Shown: one piece after another, positions 34,661 through 50,599 of the stretch | Numbering within the stretch: the first letter of the stretch is position 1 | Layout: the number at the start of each line of letters is the position of its first letter | Assembly: GCF_964340395.1 (NCBI RefSeq) | Contig: NC_135555.1 | Span: 21,302,447-21,366,446, forward strand | Direction: 5' to 3' | Origin: Glandiceps talaboti | Lineage: Eukaryota > Hemichordata > Enteropneusta > Spengelidae | Length of the DNA stretch: 64,000 bases | Notes under the pieces: model-generated | What the model saw: only the letters and a program-made list of their open reading frames with translations | Database searches by the model: none | What the model was told of the DNA's origin: nothing | Translations under genes and position numbers: made by a program

Positions 34661-35290
34661 TTCAATAATAGCATCCATTATTAAATAGCACTATTGCAAG
34701 AAATGTGGGAATTGAATACTAGCACCCGATATTAAATAGCACTATTGCAAGAAATGTGGGAATTGAATACTAGCACCCGGTATTAAATAGCACTATTGCA
34801 AGAAATGTGGGAATTGAATACTAGCACCCGGTATTAAATAGCACTATTGCAAGAAATGTGGGAATTGAATAATAGCACCCGGTATTAAATAGCACTATTG
34901 CAAGAAATGTGGGAATTGAATACTAGCAACCGGTATTAAATAGCACTATTGCAAGAAATGTGGGAATTGAATACTAGCAACCGGTATTAAATAGCACTAT
35001 TGCAAGAAATGTGGGAATTGAATAATAGCACCTGGTATTAAATAGCACTATTGCAAGAAATGTGGGAATTGAATACTAGCAACCGGTATTAAATAGCACT
35101 ATTGCAAGAAATGTGGGAATTGAATACTAGCAACCGGTATTAAATAGCACTATTGCAAGAAATGTGGGAATTGAATACTAGCACCCAGTATTAAATAGCA
35201 CTATTGCAAGAAATGTGGGAATTGAATACTAGCACCCGGTATTAAATAGCACTATTGCAAGAAATGTGGGAATTGAATACGAGCAACCGT
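34661..35290. repeat. 51 bp minisatellite, about 12 copies
   Basis: The unit contains tattaaatagcactattgca, agaaatgtgggaattgaata and ctagcacccgg. Copies are nearly identical; variable sites are cac/caa and tac/taa in the last third. This indicates recent expansion. Confidence 0.95.
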
Positions 35291-35574
35291 TCATGTTGTA
35301 CTTAAAAATAGTGACCCCCCCCTGCAATTCATCCACAAAACAATCCCCCCCCCCTGACAAATATAAAAACACAATGTCCTGCCCATCTGTTGACAGGAAA
35401 CACTCTTTTTGTTCACGCACACTGCATATATAGTTAATTTTACATGTTACATTTTCAGTAATTTTAATTTTTATACTATTTTTTTATAACATTAGCATGG
35501 AACTATAACAAAACAATAGATGGTTACAAAGGCCAAAGAAAATGATTATCAAAATCTTGTGAAATTAAAATGCT

Positions 35575-36471
35575 TTTACTTTTCTAAGTATGAATGAATG
35601 AATGAGTGACTGTTGTTCTTATAACCCCCTCTCCAACCTACACATTTCAAATACTACCCGTATTTTCATCATCATCGCCATCAACTACCTCACGCCTCGG
35701 TCCTTTTTTGCCATCACTACGCATGACCACATATTACATATACACAAACGGTTCATCTTTGTCCTCAGGTTAGGTTAGGTCAGAGGGTCGGTAGTTTGGA
35801 TTATTTTCACTTGCCTGGCTATGGACTTTCTCTCATACTTAACATCCACATGTACAGACACAAATTTCGCACTTCCACCACTGTCCCCAATTTCACCACG
35901 TCTCCGTTTGCATTCATCATCTTCGCTGCGTCTTCATCTGCATTCGCCATCCTTCCCGCGTCTCCACCTGCATTCGTCATGTTCGCCCTGTGTCATATTC
36001 AAGTTATTTTTACTCCAACACCAACACAAACTATAGGTTTTCATGTTTGAGAGTTATAATGGCACCATACCCTCATAACTCCTCACTATTGGCTGTCAAG
36101 CATTGTGAGTGTGTGTATTAAACTTGCCCCCCCCCCAAAAAAAAAAAATAAATAAATAAATAAATAAAAGTAATAAATAAAAATAAAGGAAAAACTGTGG
36201 CCTATTGTATAAAAACGGTATGTATGGCAACTCAAAGGAAGCGACAAAGAATTGCTTGGCAGCAATGATACCCCTAGCATTGACTAGATAATATGGACGT
36301 TAGATTCAATATTTCATGCGCCACATTTCAACAGAGCTTAGTGAAGTTCTACCAACCCTGTACATCATATCATTGGGATTAGGAATGGACAATAAAAATA
36401 TCAAGGATCTAACGTTCAGGGGACTTTTTTGCCTGACTTGCCATATCATAACGGTACTCGGTATATACCAG
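35575..36471. repeat. Dispersed repeat, copy B, left part
   Basis: Homologous to 33020-33990. It contains C(n)A(n) and (AAAT)n tracts near 36127-36180. It is cut at 36472 by a TTAA-flanked element and resumes at 39639. Confidence 0.75.
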
Positions 36472-36931
36472 TTAAGGTTATAGACCACGATAAAGCTAGA
36501 AAAAATTACAAAATTAACTTTTTGGGGGGAAATGACTACCAACCATTTGAGCTATCATTGTATGCAACCCAAATAAATGTAGCACTTCTCAATCTTGAGA
36601 TATGGGAAGGAATAAAAAACCAAAACAAATGCACATGGCTTTACAACCATTTGCACACTTTATTATAATATAACGGAAAGTGTCAAGTACTAGGCAGCTC
36701 ATTAGCATACATTTGACGAAATGTGTCAAGTACTTGGCTACTCATTTACATAAACTTGCTGATACAGTACAGTCTCAGACCAGTAAAAGAATTGCTATGG
36801 TCATGGGGTCTGGGGTACAGTGTACCACAAGTATGAATAACAAGAGGACGTCCTTCCAGTGTCAAAAAAGAGTTGCCCAATAATGTAATGAGCGAGCTAA
36901 AAAAATGAATAAAGAGAATGAATTAGAGTTG

Positions 36932-37058
<127 letters not shown>

Positions 37059-39198
37059 TCAGTCTTTTCAATATATTGCTTATAACCGATTGTCTACTCA
37101 AAACTATTTAAATGGTGAAAACATTTCTCAATTTTAATGAAATTTTACTGTGCATAAAGGAATGTATTACAATAGGTGTCAAAATGCAAGTGAAAGTCAG
37201 CTTTGTTACAGTTTAGCACAGATGGTCTTTGCGAAGTCTTCCAAAACCCAAAGGCATCATACAACAAAGAATGGTGGAAAGGTGTAAATAGTACCACATC
37301 ATCACAATTTTAAACAAAAAAGGGAAAAAAGTATTTATCAGCTGATTTATCAGCAACGCATCGATCCTCTAGGGAATCCATTTTCGCTATCTAGGCGAAG
37401 TAATGATTCATAGCCTAGGTTTACAAAACATACTCGCCCTTGTGGTACAGTAGTGGTGATTATGTTTCAGCGAGTGAAGTCAAAACCCACGATTTGGAAG
37501 TTATCTTTTCGTGAACCACATGCATAGCTATTTTGTAATAAAAAAATCAACTCACCACTCGTATCTCTCCCGTTATCTAGTAATCTATCTGTTAGACCTC
37601 GGATGTTCTTCCGTTACAATTACGACACACGACCTAACATCGCTATCAAGGATGTTCGGGCAAGCCCTCACTGCAAACTTCGTTCGCTTATATGTTATAG
37701 TAACTTATACGAAAGAAAGCCCGAACGTCTAGCAGCAAGACTAGTTATCTAGTACAGGTCAACAGATCGTTTCCATGTAAACATATACCGTTCCGTGTTG
37801 TTCATCGACACTACTTCACTTAGGTGACACTAAATAAAATGTCACAGAAACGAACAACGTGGTACATTATCATTCCCAGTTATTGAATTTTTGGGTACAT
37901 GTCCTAAAAAATCTACGATATTCAATGTACAGATTTTCCATCGGTATACGCGGTACGTCAGTATCGAACGCTAAGTCCGCCCCCCCCCCCCCCTTCCCTT
38001 CGTAGCACGTAGTACGTGTCATCACGCTACAGTCTTCGACCTTCCAAATGCGAAGTCGTCGTATACGCGTAGTAGAGCGAAGCTGTCGGATAACTATCCC
38101 TCTTGAAAACTATGTACTCGCTTATTTCATTTTCTTTTGATTGAGTTCATTACCAACCACAAATTGACACGAGGTGGTTTCGTCTTCTTTCTAAACACGG
38201 CCCGTGCTCACTGAAGCCCTCGCGTGGTGCCGTGTCATCTCCGACTATTTTTGCTTTTGTAAAAAAAAATTAACATGCCGAAGAGCTAGAGACATGAGAG
38301 AGCTATATTGCTAGACATGTCTAACAGTTTTCGTTTTGCATTGACGTTGAAGCGATGTGTTGAATCATAGACCCTCCACCCATGGTTGAATGTACTGTGT
38401 ATGCTGTATCCAGATGAACCGGCGCTGGTAGACACAACAAATTCAACAATGGCAACATATCAAATTACAACAATAGTGGTGCGTCTTTTGACGTTGATTT
38501 CGACACAGATACATGTTATGTATCAAAATAAAAACAATCGACTCTGAGTAAGATGCTTCAAAGCAAAACATAGTACATCTACAATCGCGACCGGACTATA
38601 CATTGTTACTCCAAGAAAATACCATCATACTAAAGATGTTTTATGAAGCTAACTAGATTCTTTATTAGTTAAAACACCACTTTCAAAGCATTTGGTATAT
38701 TTTCCGTCGTTTCATGTTGAACGGGAACCCAGGGAACATTTACTCTCTCACCGGAAACCACTACGTTTATTTTACATAAAACCTGAGACCGCTAAAAGTT
38801 AAACGTAGCTTGACACTCTGCTTTCCATAAAAGGAAGTAGGCTCCGCCCTCAATTTGTTCGCAAACATATGCAAATGAGGAAGTTAATTTTTAACCCGAA
38901 TAGCCAAAATCGCATGTCGAATAGTGGGCGTTGGCTACCTTTGAACTGACAGATTTCATATTTTTTGGCCAATAGAATGGTCATAACATGGAAAAAAACA
39001 AATTTTCGAAGGTGATAAAGGATGTGACACTTACAACTTTTCTGTAAGGAATGTGTTAAACGTTTTTTGTTTGTTTTAACTCAAACACATGTTTTTGTCA
39101 TTTTCTCAAGTTTACATTTTGTAAAGAATTGCGTTACTTTGTGGAAATTAGCAACCTCAAAGAGTACCCGACAATAACAAACACAGTAGGATCTTATT

Positions 39199-39383
39199 CA
39201 CCACGTCAGTGGCTCCAAAACCGTGTCTCAGATTTTTGATTGCGTCTTTTGTTCGAAAGTAAGACGGATTTAGATGAGACATACATGGTTTATTTGGACA
39301 CTATTTATTATTATTTATATATCTTCGTTACAAAAACAGATAGGAAAAATCTGAGACACGGTTTTGTAGCCACTGATGTGGTG
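39199..39383. mobile_element. 185 bp palindromic MITE nested in the TTAA element
   Basis: The 38-base arms contain CCACGTCAGTGGCTCCAAAA and its near-exact complement (two or so mismatches), with an AT-rich centre. No coding capacity. Confidence 0.75.
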
Positions 39384-39638
39384 ATAAACACTGTGCGTCG
39401 TTTTCTATTGTTGGTCGAAATTTGAAGGAGCTAATTTTTGTTGAACCAAACATGCAAATTATCACGTATGTAGAGGTCACGTGATCTGAAGTACATAAAA
39501 CCAAATTTTACTAATTTCATTGTAAAGAGTGGATCAAGAGCTTTCAGAAAATGTATAGTTATGGATGTGTATAATCATTACTTTCTTAACTGCAAACCAA
39601 TATCAGCAAGGGACATTGAACGTGGTCTATAACCTTAA

Positions 39639-39886
39639 TCTTGATGAATGAAATAAATGAAATAAAATATACCATAAGTTCTATAAATAGTCTATACATA
39701 TAATGACCAACTGAAAGTACTATCGTCTGGCTTTTGTGGCTGTCATTCAAGGCAATTTCTATTACATCTACAAGATATCAAGTGTACATCACGTACATCT
39801 GACGGCTTAGTGTGTTAAGTGTCTTCTCTAGGGTACTTACTTTTTATTATTCGTCTACATTTGATCATGATGTGTGATGATGATGA
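39639..39886. repeat. Dispersed repeat, copy B, right part
   Basis: It contains agtactatcgtctggc, atttctattacatctac and aagatatcaagtgtacatca, which align with 33990-34130 of copy A. It resumes directly after the TTAA element. Confidence 0.75.
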
Positions 39887-39887
39887 A

Positions 39888-40000
39888 CGTAAGTGTAGTC
39901 TGTAAGGTACGCCGTGATGGGGCACCCTCACACTTCAGCCAACCCCTCCCACGCCGGTGAGGGCGGAACGTCAGGACGTATCTTACAGTCTAACGTAAGT
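39888..40000. mobile_element. ~113 bp palindromic repeat
   Basis: Arms with gtagtctgtaaggtacg and, inverted, tagactgtaagatacg. One half resembles 333-376. It is probably a small MITE. Confidence 0.5.
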
Positions 40001-40111
40001 GACACACAAAATTAATTATGTATGCGTAAGAGCAAATGACACACATCTTATGGCAAATGACTAGCGTATGGAAATAAATGACACACATAAGGCAAGTAAT
40101 GCACGTATGAC

Positions 40112-40325
40112 CACAGGGGCGTGTAATATTTCTTAGATTGTTGTTTTCCTGGTCTACAGACTACATATAACAACCTTTTGACTATATATTCCTACCTGTA
40201 AGTAAGGAAAAAACATTTCCGCTACTTTAGAGATTGACACATTTGTAGCAGCAGGATTCGTACGATATTTTCCTAAGAAAACGGCGATCCAGGGCGGCAA
40301 TCTAAGCAATAATACGTGCCCTGTG
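40112..40325. mobile_element. 214 bp MITE, family 1 copy 2
   Basis: Ends CACAGGGGCGTGTAATATTT and, inverted, CACAGGGCACGTATTATTGC. It aligns throughout with the copy at 1067-1281. No ORF. No convincing target duplication at this copy. Confidence 0.75.
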
Positions 40326-40392
40326 CTCGTGACTATAAATGACGCACACACAAGGCGAATGATGCACACATGACAATAAATCTAAATGACAC

Positions 40393-43303
40393 ACATGACT
40401 ACATGAGATGACTACATGCGATGTGACTACATGAGGTGACTACATGCGATATGACTACATGAGGTGACTACATGCGATGTGACTACATGAGATGACTACA
40501 TGCGATATGACTACATGAGGTGACTACATGCGATGTGACTACATGAGATGACTACATGCGATATGACTACATGAGATGACTACATACGATATGACTACAT
40601 GAGGTGACTACATGCGATGTGACTACATGAGATGACTACATGCGATATGACTACATTAGATGACTACATGCAATACTGCGATGCGAGATGATGACATGAT
40701 ATGCGGCGATTTTGTAATGACGTTATGCCATTCGTAGATTATTCAATATGCATAAGGGGTAGACCATTCGATATCCTGGGGGGCTTGGAAGATTGGTGGA
40801 GAGTCATTATTTTTTTTCCCACCTGCTTGCCTGAGAATTATTTTTTTCTCCTTTTCCGGATTTTTTTTACGTCAATGTTGAACACCTACATTTGTTGCCA
40901 CAATTTTCTGTTTGGTTTTGGCACACGGTAATAGAGAGAGTAAAAAGATGCTGTTCTATCACACACATATTATATTTAAAAAACTACATATTTCATACAT
41001 GTTTGATTTTCAATTAAATAAGCATGCCATGGTATGGTGACACACTGAAAATACAAATCGGAAACTTGATTGGTGAGCTCAAACATTCAGATAGACCGGT
41101 CAGTTTCTCCAGATTGGGGGATGGGGGGTGTCAGTGTTTTTTTTCCATTGGGCCGACAAAAAGTCACTGACCCCCCCCCCCCCTGAATAAAGTTTCATAG
41201 CATCTGACAGTAAGTTGTAGAGGGAAGAGCTTTGAGACTGGGATATGTCCACCTCTTGTGCGAGTGTCTGTGAATGGGGGGGGGGGGTTCTAGCCGGTCT
41301 CCCCCTAGAAAACGGCCTGGATGATTTTTACTTCTAAAGGCAATGTTTAGGCTATTCACAGACACTTTCAGACAATAATTTACAAATTTTACAAGACAGC
41401 TCTAACATGTAAAAAGCAACTCTGTGAGGTTGAAACATTTTTGAAATAAAGTTTCATAGCATCTTGACAGTAAGAGTTGAAGGAGAGAACTTTGATTTGA
41501 GACTGGAACATGTCTACCTCTTACGGGGGGTTCTCGGGGGTCCCCCTAGAAGCCCTCGAGGTTTTTTACTTCTCAAGCAATGTTTAGGCTATTCACAGAC
41601 ACTTTCAGACAATAATTTGCAAGCTTTACAAGACAGCTCTAACATGTAAAAAGCAACTACACATGGTTGAAACATTTTTGAAATAAAATTTCATAGCATC
41701 TTGACAGTAAGAGGTGGAGGGAAGAACTTTGATTTGAGGCTTGGACATGTCTACCTCTTATGGGGGGTCCTAGGGGATCTCCCCTAGAAGCTTTTCAAGT
41801 TTTTTTTTACCAATTTTGGTGAATCTTATTGTTGGTTTAACGAATGAGTGGCCTCTGGGGTGATGGAGCCCAAGGCCCCCCCCCCCCGCCAGATCTGCAG
41901 TTTTTTGTTTCTATTTAGGCGATTTTTAGGTTATTCATAGCCTCTGAGATATATATTGCCAAACATCGAAAAGCTAAAGTAAATATAACTTTTTACATAA
42001 GTTTTCCATGTTATAAAAGTGGGCCTGTAACATTGGTATAGGGTCATTGATATTGCATTTATAGTAAAGTTACTGATGTGTTAGAGCACTTTAGTAGGTC
42101 ATACCTAGTGTACAATATAAACTTGAATTTGAGTTGTGGTGTCGATACATGTAGTGTCTGAAATAAGAAGTATATCATCCCTTCTGACAAATTCATACTG
42201 AAGAGACTAGAACAATTTAGATTAAGTTCTTTTATAAACTATCCAATAGTATGAAGGTTACCATTACAAAACCTTCAAGTTCACTTTAGCCCCAAAGTGT
42301 AAGATAAGTGAAGCACTGATTGTGAAACAGCCAAACACTTACATGGCATGTTCTGTAACTACATTGATAAAAGTCGACATTGTAAAAAAGAAAGGTCTGG
42401 GCGCTTGCCCGTGTGAGGGCGCAAACCCGAGGAATTACGGTAGTGTTGTAGCTAGGTAATACATGTATTATATGTATATTTTTTATGTATAGTTATGTTT
42501 GAACCCTTACATGAAGTAATATTTAAACCATTTATGAAAGAAACAGAGACAAGAACAAATATTATATGTACCACAGGCTAACGAAACTGACTGGTCCCTG
42601 ACATGTGTTTGAAACTGTTTGTCATGATTTGACAAGTGTCCTGGTTGGAGAGGTACGAGCAATTTGAACAGTATACTCGAACCTGTGCATCATTTCCCTG
42701 CCAAGACATTATTTTTCTAGCAGCAGTGGTCCATCTTTTTTTCCATAACCCTCTCATATCCGGATTTTTTTTCAAGCAAATCCATTTGGCATCTTTTTTC
42801 CCCCAAAATCTTCCAAGCCCTCCCCCCCCCCCCAGGATATCAAATGGTCCACCTCTTACCACGTGCAACATGCTGAGGAGTACTCCCTAGCCTGTTTCAT
42901 ATTAATACTCGTATTATGCGTATTGAATAATCTACGAATGGCATAACGTCATTACAAAATCGCCGCATATCATGTCATCATCGCAGTATTGCATATAGTC
43001 ATCTCATGTACATGTAGTCATGTCGCATGTAGTCATCTCATGTAGTCATATCGCATGTAGTCACATCGCATGTAGTCACCTCATGTAGTCATATCGCATG
43101 TAGTCATCTCATGTAGTCACATCGCATGTAGTCATATCGCATGTAGTCACCTCATGTAGTCATATCGCATATGGTCATCTCATGTAGTCATATCGCATAT
43201 AGTCATTGCAGTATTGCATATAGTCATTGTAGTATTGCATATAGTCATTGCAGTATTGCATATAGTCATTGTATTTTCGAATATTGGCAGGCATTCTACG
43301 CCA
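40393..43303. mobile_element. Large non-coding TIR element, copy 2 (~2.9 kb)
   Basis: It aligns closely with 17376-20417 through the arms, the ~240 bp internal units and the homopolymer-rich blocks. The right end has TTGGCAGGCATTCTACGCCA followed by TA. The matching outer left end is missing: the element starts within the left minisatellite. Copy 2 holds about 80 extra bases near 42362-42441, bounded by TA, that copy 1 lacks, and lacks a short block of copy 1 near 17905-17945. Confidence 0.8.
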
Positions 43304-43455
43304 TACAGAGACAGTGAATAATAATCTGCAACGCACTGTAATATAAATGAAGTAAGTTTATAACTAAAATCTTGTCGCGACTTTTCCTCACGCTCTTATA
43401 AAAATACACTTTTGTGAGCATAAAATGTATCCATTTTTTGCATTTGTTACTGTTG

Positions 43456-43713
43456 TCACGTAAGCTTATGGTGTTTAACGTTTCTCTCCGTTTCGACGAT
43501 TGATTTCGTGACCATTTGAGTTTCGTAATTCCCGAGATCTGTGTGATAACTGCTGTTGATGCGCGCACACAAGTCAGAGAACTTAGTTGCCAGGGGCAAC
43601 AAAAATACCGTACGGTCACGTGTAGCATACATTGTTCGTTCGATGACGATTCCATAATTCGGTTGTGAGCGAAGACGATGAAAGCGGCGGCACAGTCCTC
43701 TCTGAAATACCAC
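43456..43713 (-). other. Minus-strand frame conserved between duplication copies
   Basis: The translation shares GLCRRFHRLRSQPNYGIVIE and TDLG.YETQMV with the frame at 52258-52512, with both frames staying open over about 65 codons. This might be a small exon or a chance effect of nucleotide similarity. No family was recognised. Confidence 0.2.
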
Positions 43714-44754
43714 AGAAATTCATCAATTTGTAAGTACATGGATTCAAAATACTCAAAGTTCACTTTCTCTTTATGTTATGGAGGTCATGAAAGGTGTATA
43801 TATCCAGGGCAGACTCGCAGTCACCATTACTTACGACTAAAAAACAAAGTGGTGAGAGGATTTTACACATCGTCTCGAAAACAAGCGTTACGCCCATTCT
43901 CAACACAGAGGGCGCAATCAACTACGTATACTAGTATCTTTCATGCAAACTGCGATTTTCCTCATTTTCGTTTTAATTTCCTAGTGGAAAAAATTCTTAA
44001 TCACAAGTTTGTGCCGCAACATTTCATAAATTTAGGGTTTTTTCAACATTCCCGTCGAATATTCGTCTACCGCAGAAGGCAAGGGGCGGCAGCTTTATTA
44101 TTTTCGCTATATGGATGCTGCACTATCAATAGTATCATTACAGAAAGATGTACGTATGACCCTTTTTTATACCCTTTAAGCGCATAAAGGCTATTTGGTC
44201 ATCTCCTGAAGATTAAAATTCCATTAACTATTATAAATACATAATATCCGCGACGGATGTATCAGGCGACGGAAAAACATAAAAGACAAGATTTGACCAC
44301 TAAAGTTTTTGCTGTGCAAACGACTTTATGTGAAAATAGTTATCATTCTGACAGACATTTCATTTTTATTTAGTCCATTTTTTCTTTGTTTTTCCTATTT
44401 TTCCCTATTTCCCGCTTATTTCTCATGACGTCATAACAATAAGATCGAGATACAAGACGACCACGCAACAACAGGAGTTCTTGATTCCAATGTGTGATAT
44501 GATGATCTACATCGTTATTGACACGGTGCAAAAAGGGAACGGGTTCATAAAAAAGCTACCAAAACCCGAAAATTCTGTAATTCCAACCAACTCTGCCTTG
44601 ACGTAACTTTAAGCTGCTATTTTCATCGTCTAAGCAATGTAAACACCGTAGAGAATGTAAATATAAGAAAACGTACAGCCCCCTAGCAGATGTATCAAGA
44701 AATAAACTAAGTAAAGTTCCTCCCCATCCCCACCCTCTCTAACGAACTTCGATC

Positions 44755-46735
44755 ATTGAAGTAATTATTCGAAGCTCTTCAAATCTGGATAGATGGTAAA
44801 GATCTATCCCAACGTTGGGTTAAGTGCTGGTAACCCCTGACCCCATATTATTCATGAAATCTTGGAATATTCAAATTTGTCTAGTCAAAAGAAGGTAAAA
44901 TCTAGATAGATGATCTAGGTGTTTCCCAACGGTGGGTAAATTGCTAGACCTTTAACTTCTGACCCCATATTACTTATGAAATCTTAGAAAATCCACATTT
45001 TGCCATCAAAAGAAGATGAAATCTGGATAGATGGTAAAGATCTATCCCAACGGTGGGTTAAATGCTGGTAACCTCTGACCCTATATTATGTAAGAAATCT
45101 TGGAATATATAAATTTGTGCCATCAATAGAAGATGAAATCTGGATAGATGGTAAAGATCTATCCCAACGGTGGGTCAAGTGCTAGTAACCTCTGACCCCA
45201 TGTTATTTACGAAATCCTAGAATATTCAAATTTATCCCGTCAAAAGAAGATGAAATTTGGATAGATGGTAAATATTTATCCCAACGGTGGGTTAAGTGCT
45301 AGTAACCTCTGACCCCCATATTATTTATGAAATCCTGGAAAATTCAAATTTATCCTGTCAAAAGAAGATGAAACGTGGATAGATGGTAAAGATCTATCCC
45401 AACGGTGGGTTAAGTGCTGGTAACCTCTGACCCCCATATTATTTATGAAATCTTGGAATATTCAAATTTATCCTGCCAAAAGAAGATGAAATCTGGATAG
45501 GTGGTAAAGATCTATCCCAACGGTGGGTTAAGTGCTGGTAACCTCTGACCCCATACTATTCATGAAATCTTAGAATATTCAAATTTATCCTGTCAAAAGA
45601 AGATGAAATCTGGATAGATGGTAAAGATCTATCCCAACGGTGGGTTAAATGCTGGTAACCTCTGACCCCATACTTTCTACGAAATCTTGGAATATTCAAA
45701 TTTATCCTGTCAAAAGAAGATGAAATCTGGATAGATGGTAAAGATCTATCCCAACGGTGGGTTAAGTGCTGGTAACCTCTGACCCCATATTATTTATGAA
45801 ATCTTGGAATATTCAAATTTATCCTGTCAAAAGAATATGAAATCTGGATAGGTGGTAAAGATCTATCCCAACGGTGGGTTAAGTGCTGGTAACCTCTGAC
45901 CCCATACTATTCATGAAATCTTAGAATATTCAAATTTATCCTGTCAAAAGAAGATGAAATCTTGATAGGTGGTAAAGATCTATCCCAACGATGGGTTCGC
46001 TGCTCGTAACCTCTGACCACATACTTTCTACGAAATCTTGGAATATTCAAATTTATCCTGTCAAAAGAAGATGAAATCTGGATAGATGGTAAAGATCTAT
46101 CCCAACGGTGGGTTAAGTGCTGGTAACCTCTGACCCCATATTATTTATGAAATCTTGGAATATTCAAATTTATCCTGTCAAAAGAAGATGAAACGTGGAT
46201 AGATGGTAAAGATCTATCCCAACGGTGGGTCAAGTGCTGGTAACCTCTGACCCCATATTATTTATGAAATCTTGGAATATTCAAATTTATCCTGTCAAAA
46301 GAAGATGAAACGTGGATAGATGGTAAAGATCTATCCCAACGGTGGGTTAAGTGCTGGTAACCTCTGACCCCATATTATTTATGAAATCTTGGAATATTCA
46401 AATTTATCCTGTCAAAAGAATATGAAATCTGGATAGGTGGTAAAGATCTATCCCAACGGTGGGTTAAGTGCTGGTAACCTCTGACCCCATACTATTCATG
46501 AAATCTTAGAATATTCAAATTTATCCTGTCAAAAGAAGATGAAATCTGGATAGGTGGTAAAGATCTATCCCAACGATGGGTTCGGTGCTCGTAACCTCTG
46601 ACCCCTTATTATTCATGAAATCTTAGAATAATCAAATTTGTTCTGTAAAAAGAAGATGAAATCTGGATAGATGGTAAAGATCTATCCCAACGGTGGGTTA
46701 AGTGCTGGTAACCTCTGACCCCATGTTATTCATAA
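44755..46735. repeat. 117 bp tandem repeat, about 17 units (copy A)
   Basis: The unit contains gatggtaaagatctatccca, acggtgggttaagtgctggt, aacctctgaccccatatta and gaaatcttggaatattcaaa. Marker variants (catactattcatg, aaagaatatg, catactttctacg) recur at multiples of the unit, for example about 585 bases apart, which indicates higher-order repeats. Confidence 0.95.
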
Positions 46736-47059
46736 TACCTGTTTTATCATACCTCGTTTCTGCTATGTAAGTTTTGGTTTAGGTGAGAAAACACCCCATA
46801 GCTGGACAGAGCATTGGTAAAATCCTACCTCCCTACCTTCAACTGTTTGGCTTGTAAATGTTTGGCATGAAGGAAGGGTTGGGTAGCTGGCTCAGAGTAC
46901 TTGTATCTCAAGATTTAAAGAATACATTTGTACTTCTGATCAGTAAACAATCGTTCATTTCAGTAATTTCATGTATTTTTCAACATTAAATCAACAATAA
47001 AGACAACTCTATGAAAAAGTTGAGGTACATTAATTGTGATGTGTTTTATTTTATGAGTT

Positions 47060-47700
47060 GATTATATGCACTCCTCATCACAAAAGAATAACATAAAAAA
47101 ATGATAAGAATGTGTTTGCATTGTATAATTTTACAAGAAAGAGAGACTGAAATTTGTGCCGTTGCGGGCGCCCTTCTCACTTGTAAGGATGCCACTGCCG
47201 ACGTAGATCTAGAGTTTACAGTCTAGGAATTTGACAGTCTAGTATGGGGGCCCGTTCTGGTTACAATTATGTAAAGTGTGCTAGAATTAATTTAATGTAG
47301 TCTAGAATTAATTTTTATAATGACTGCAATTAATATTATGCACTCCTTGAATTAATTAAATGTGTTTTAAATTAATTTCATGTCGAATAGAATAAATTTA
47401 ATCAATGTGGCCTTATCACTTGTGTCTTTTTGTCAATAGTGGAATTATAGAATAATCACAATTGTTTATTGTGTGTGACTCGTAACAATATCACTTTTTG
47501 TGGTCCTATTGACACTCAACACATTCCTTCGTATTTCGACTTGATTTGGTAGCACACTAATTATATACCTCTATCAAGTGTCAAGGTAAAGTCTAGTGAA
47601 AAATGTAACAAGTCGTCATACATTGCCAGTGTTCGATTATGTCATTCTAATTATAGTAAATACTGTCAATAATAACCGTTCTATATCTGTATTGTCGGTA
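47060..47700. other. AT-rich spacer upstream of the methyltransferase gene
   Basis: Several copies of tagaattaattt lie at 47280-47400. No gene was seen. Confidence 0.5.
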
Positions 47701-47708
47701 TGTCTTTG

Positions 47709-47716
47709 TGACGTCA
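47709..47716 (+). promoter_or_regulatory. CRE-like site TGACGTCA
   Basis: A perfect palindromic cAMP-response element about 150 bases upstream of the methyltransferase start codon. This is a single-motif call only. Confidence 0.25.
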
Positions 47717-47867
47717 ATAAGTAGGTCATGAACACATACAGTCTCGTACAATGTCCTGAGAGTCACGCGATATTGAGCATTACCAAACTGCACACTCGGG
47801 TCGTTAACCCAACGAAATCTCACAACGCTTTATTTCAGATTTATAATTATTTCAACAAAATTTAGTG

Positions 47868-50433
<2,566 letters not shown>

Positions 50434-50590
50434 ACTTTTAGTAGGTTGGAAAATGTTGATGGTCGAATGTTTGTAGCCCTCTATAGGCAGCTATTATAGA
50501 ATGCTGATAGATAGATCCTTTCTTATAAAAGTCTTTGGATTCATATGCATGTAAATGATATCAATCAATCAATCAATCAATCAATATATA

Positions 50591-50596
50591 AATAAA
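50591..50596 (+). promoter_or_regulatory. Candidate polyadenylation signal of the HNMT-like gene
   Basis: AATAAA about 158 bases past the stop, inside a short AAAT repeat. Confidence 0.35.
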
Positions 50597-50599
50597 TAA

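Larger units (their letters stand above)
43436..47056. repeat. Segmental duplication, copy A (~3.6 kb)
   Basis: It matches 52204-56183 in order: a ~1.2 kb left part (with ttccataattcggttgtgag), an array of 117 bp units, and a ~250 bp right part (with aagggttgggtagctggctc). The copies flank the methyltransferase gene. The nature of the unit is unclear; no transposase, TIR or target duplication was identified. Confidence 0.85.

Noticed and set aside
43678-44187. 169-codon plus-strand ORF in duplication copy A
   Set aside because: The matching frame in copy B is shorter and diverged, and no domain is visible.
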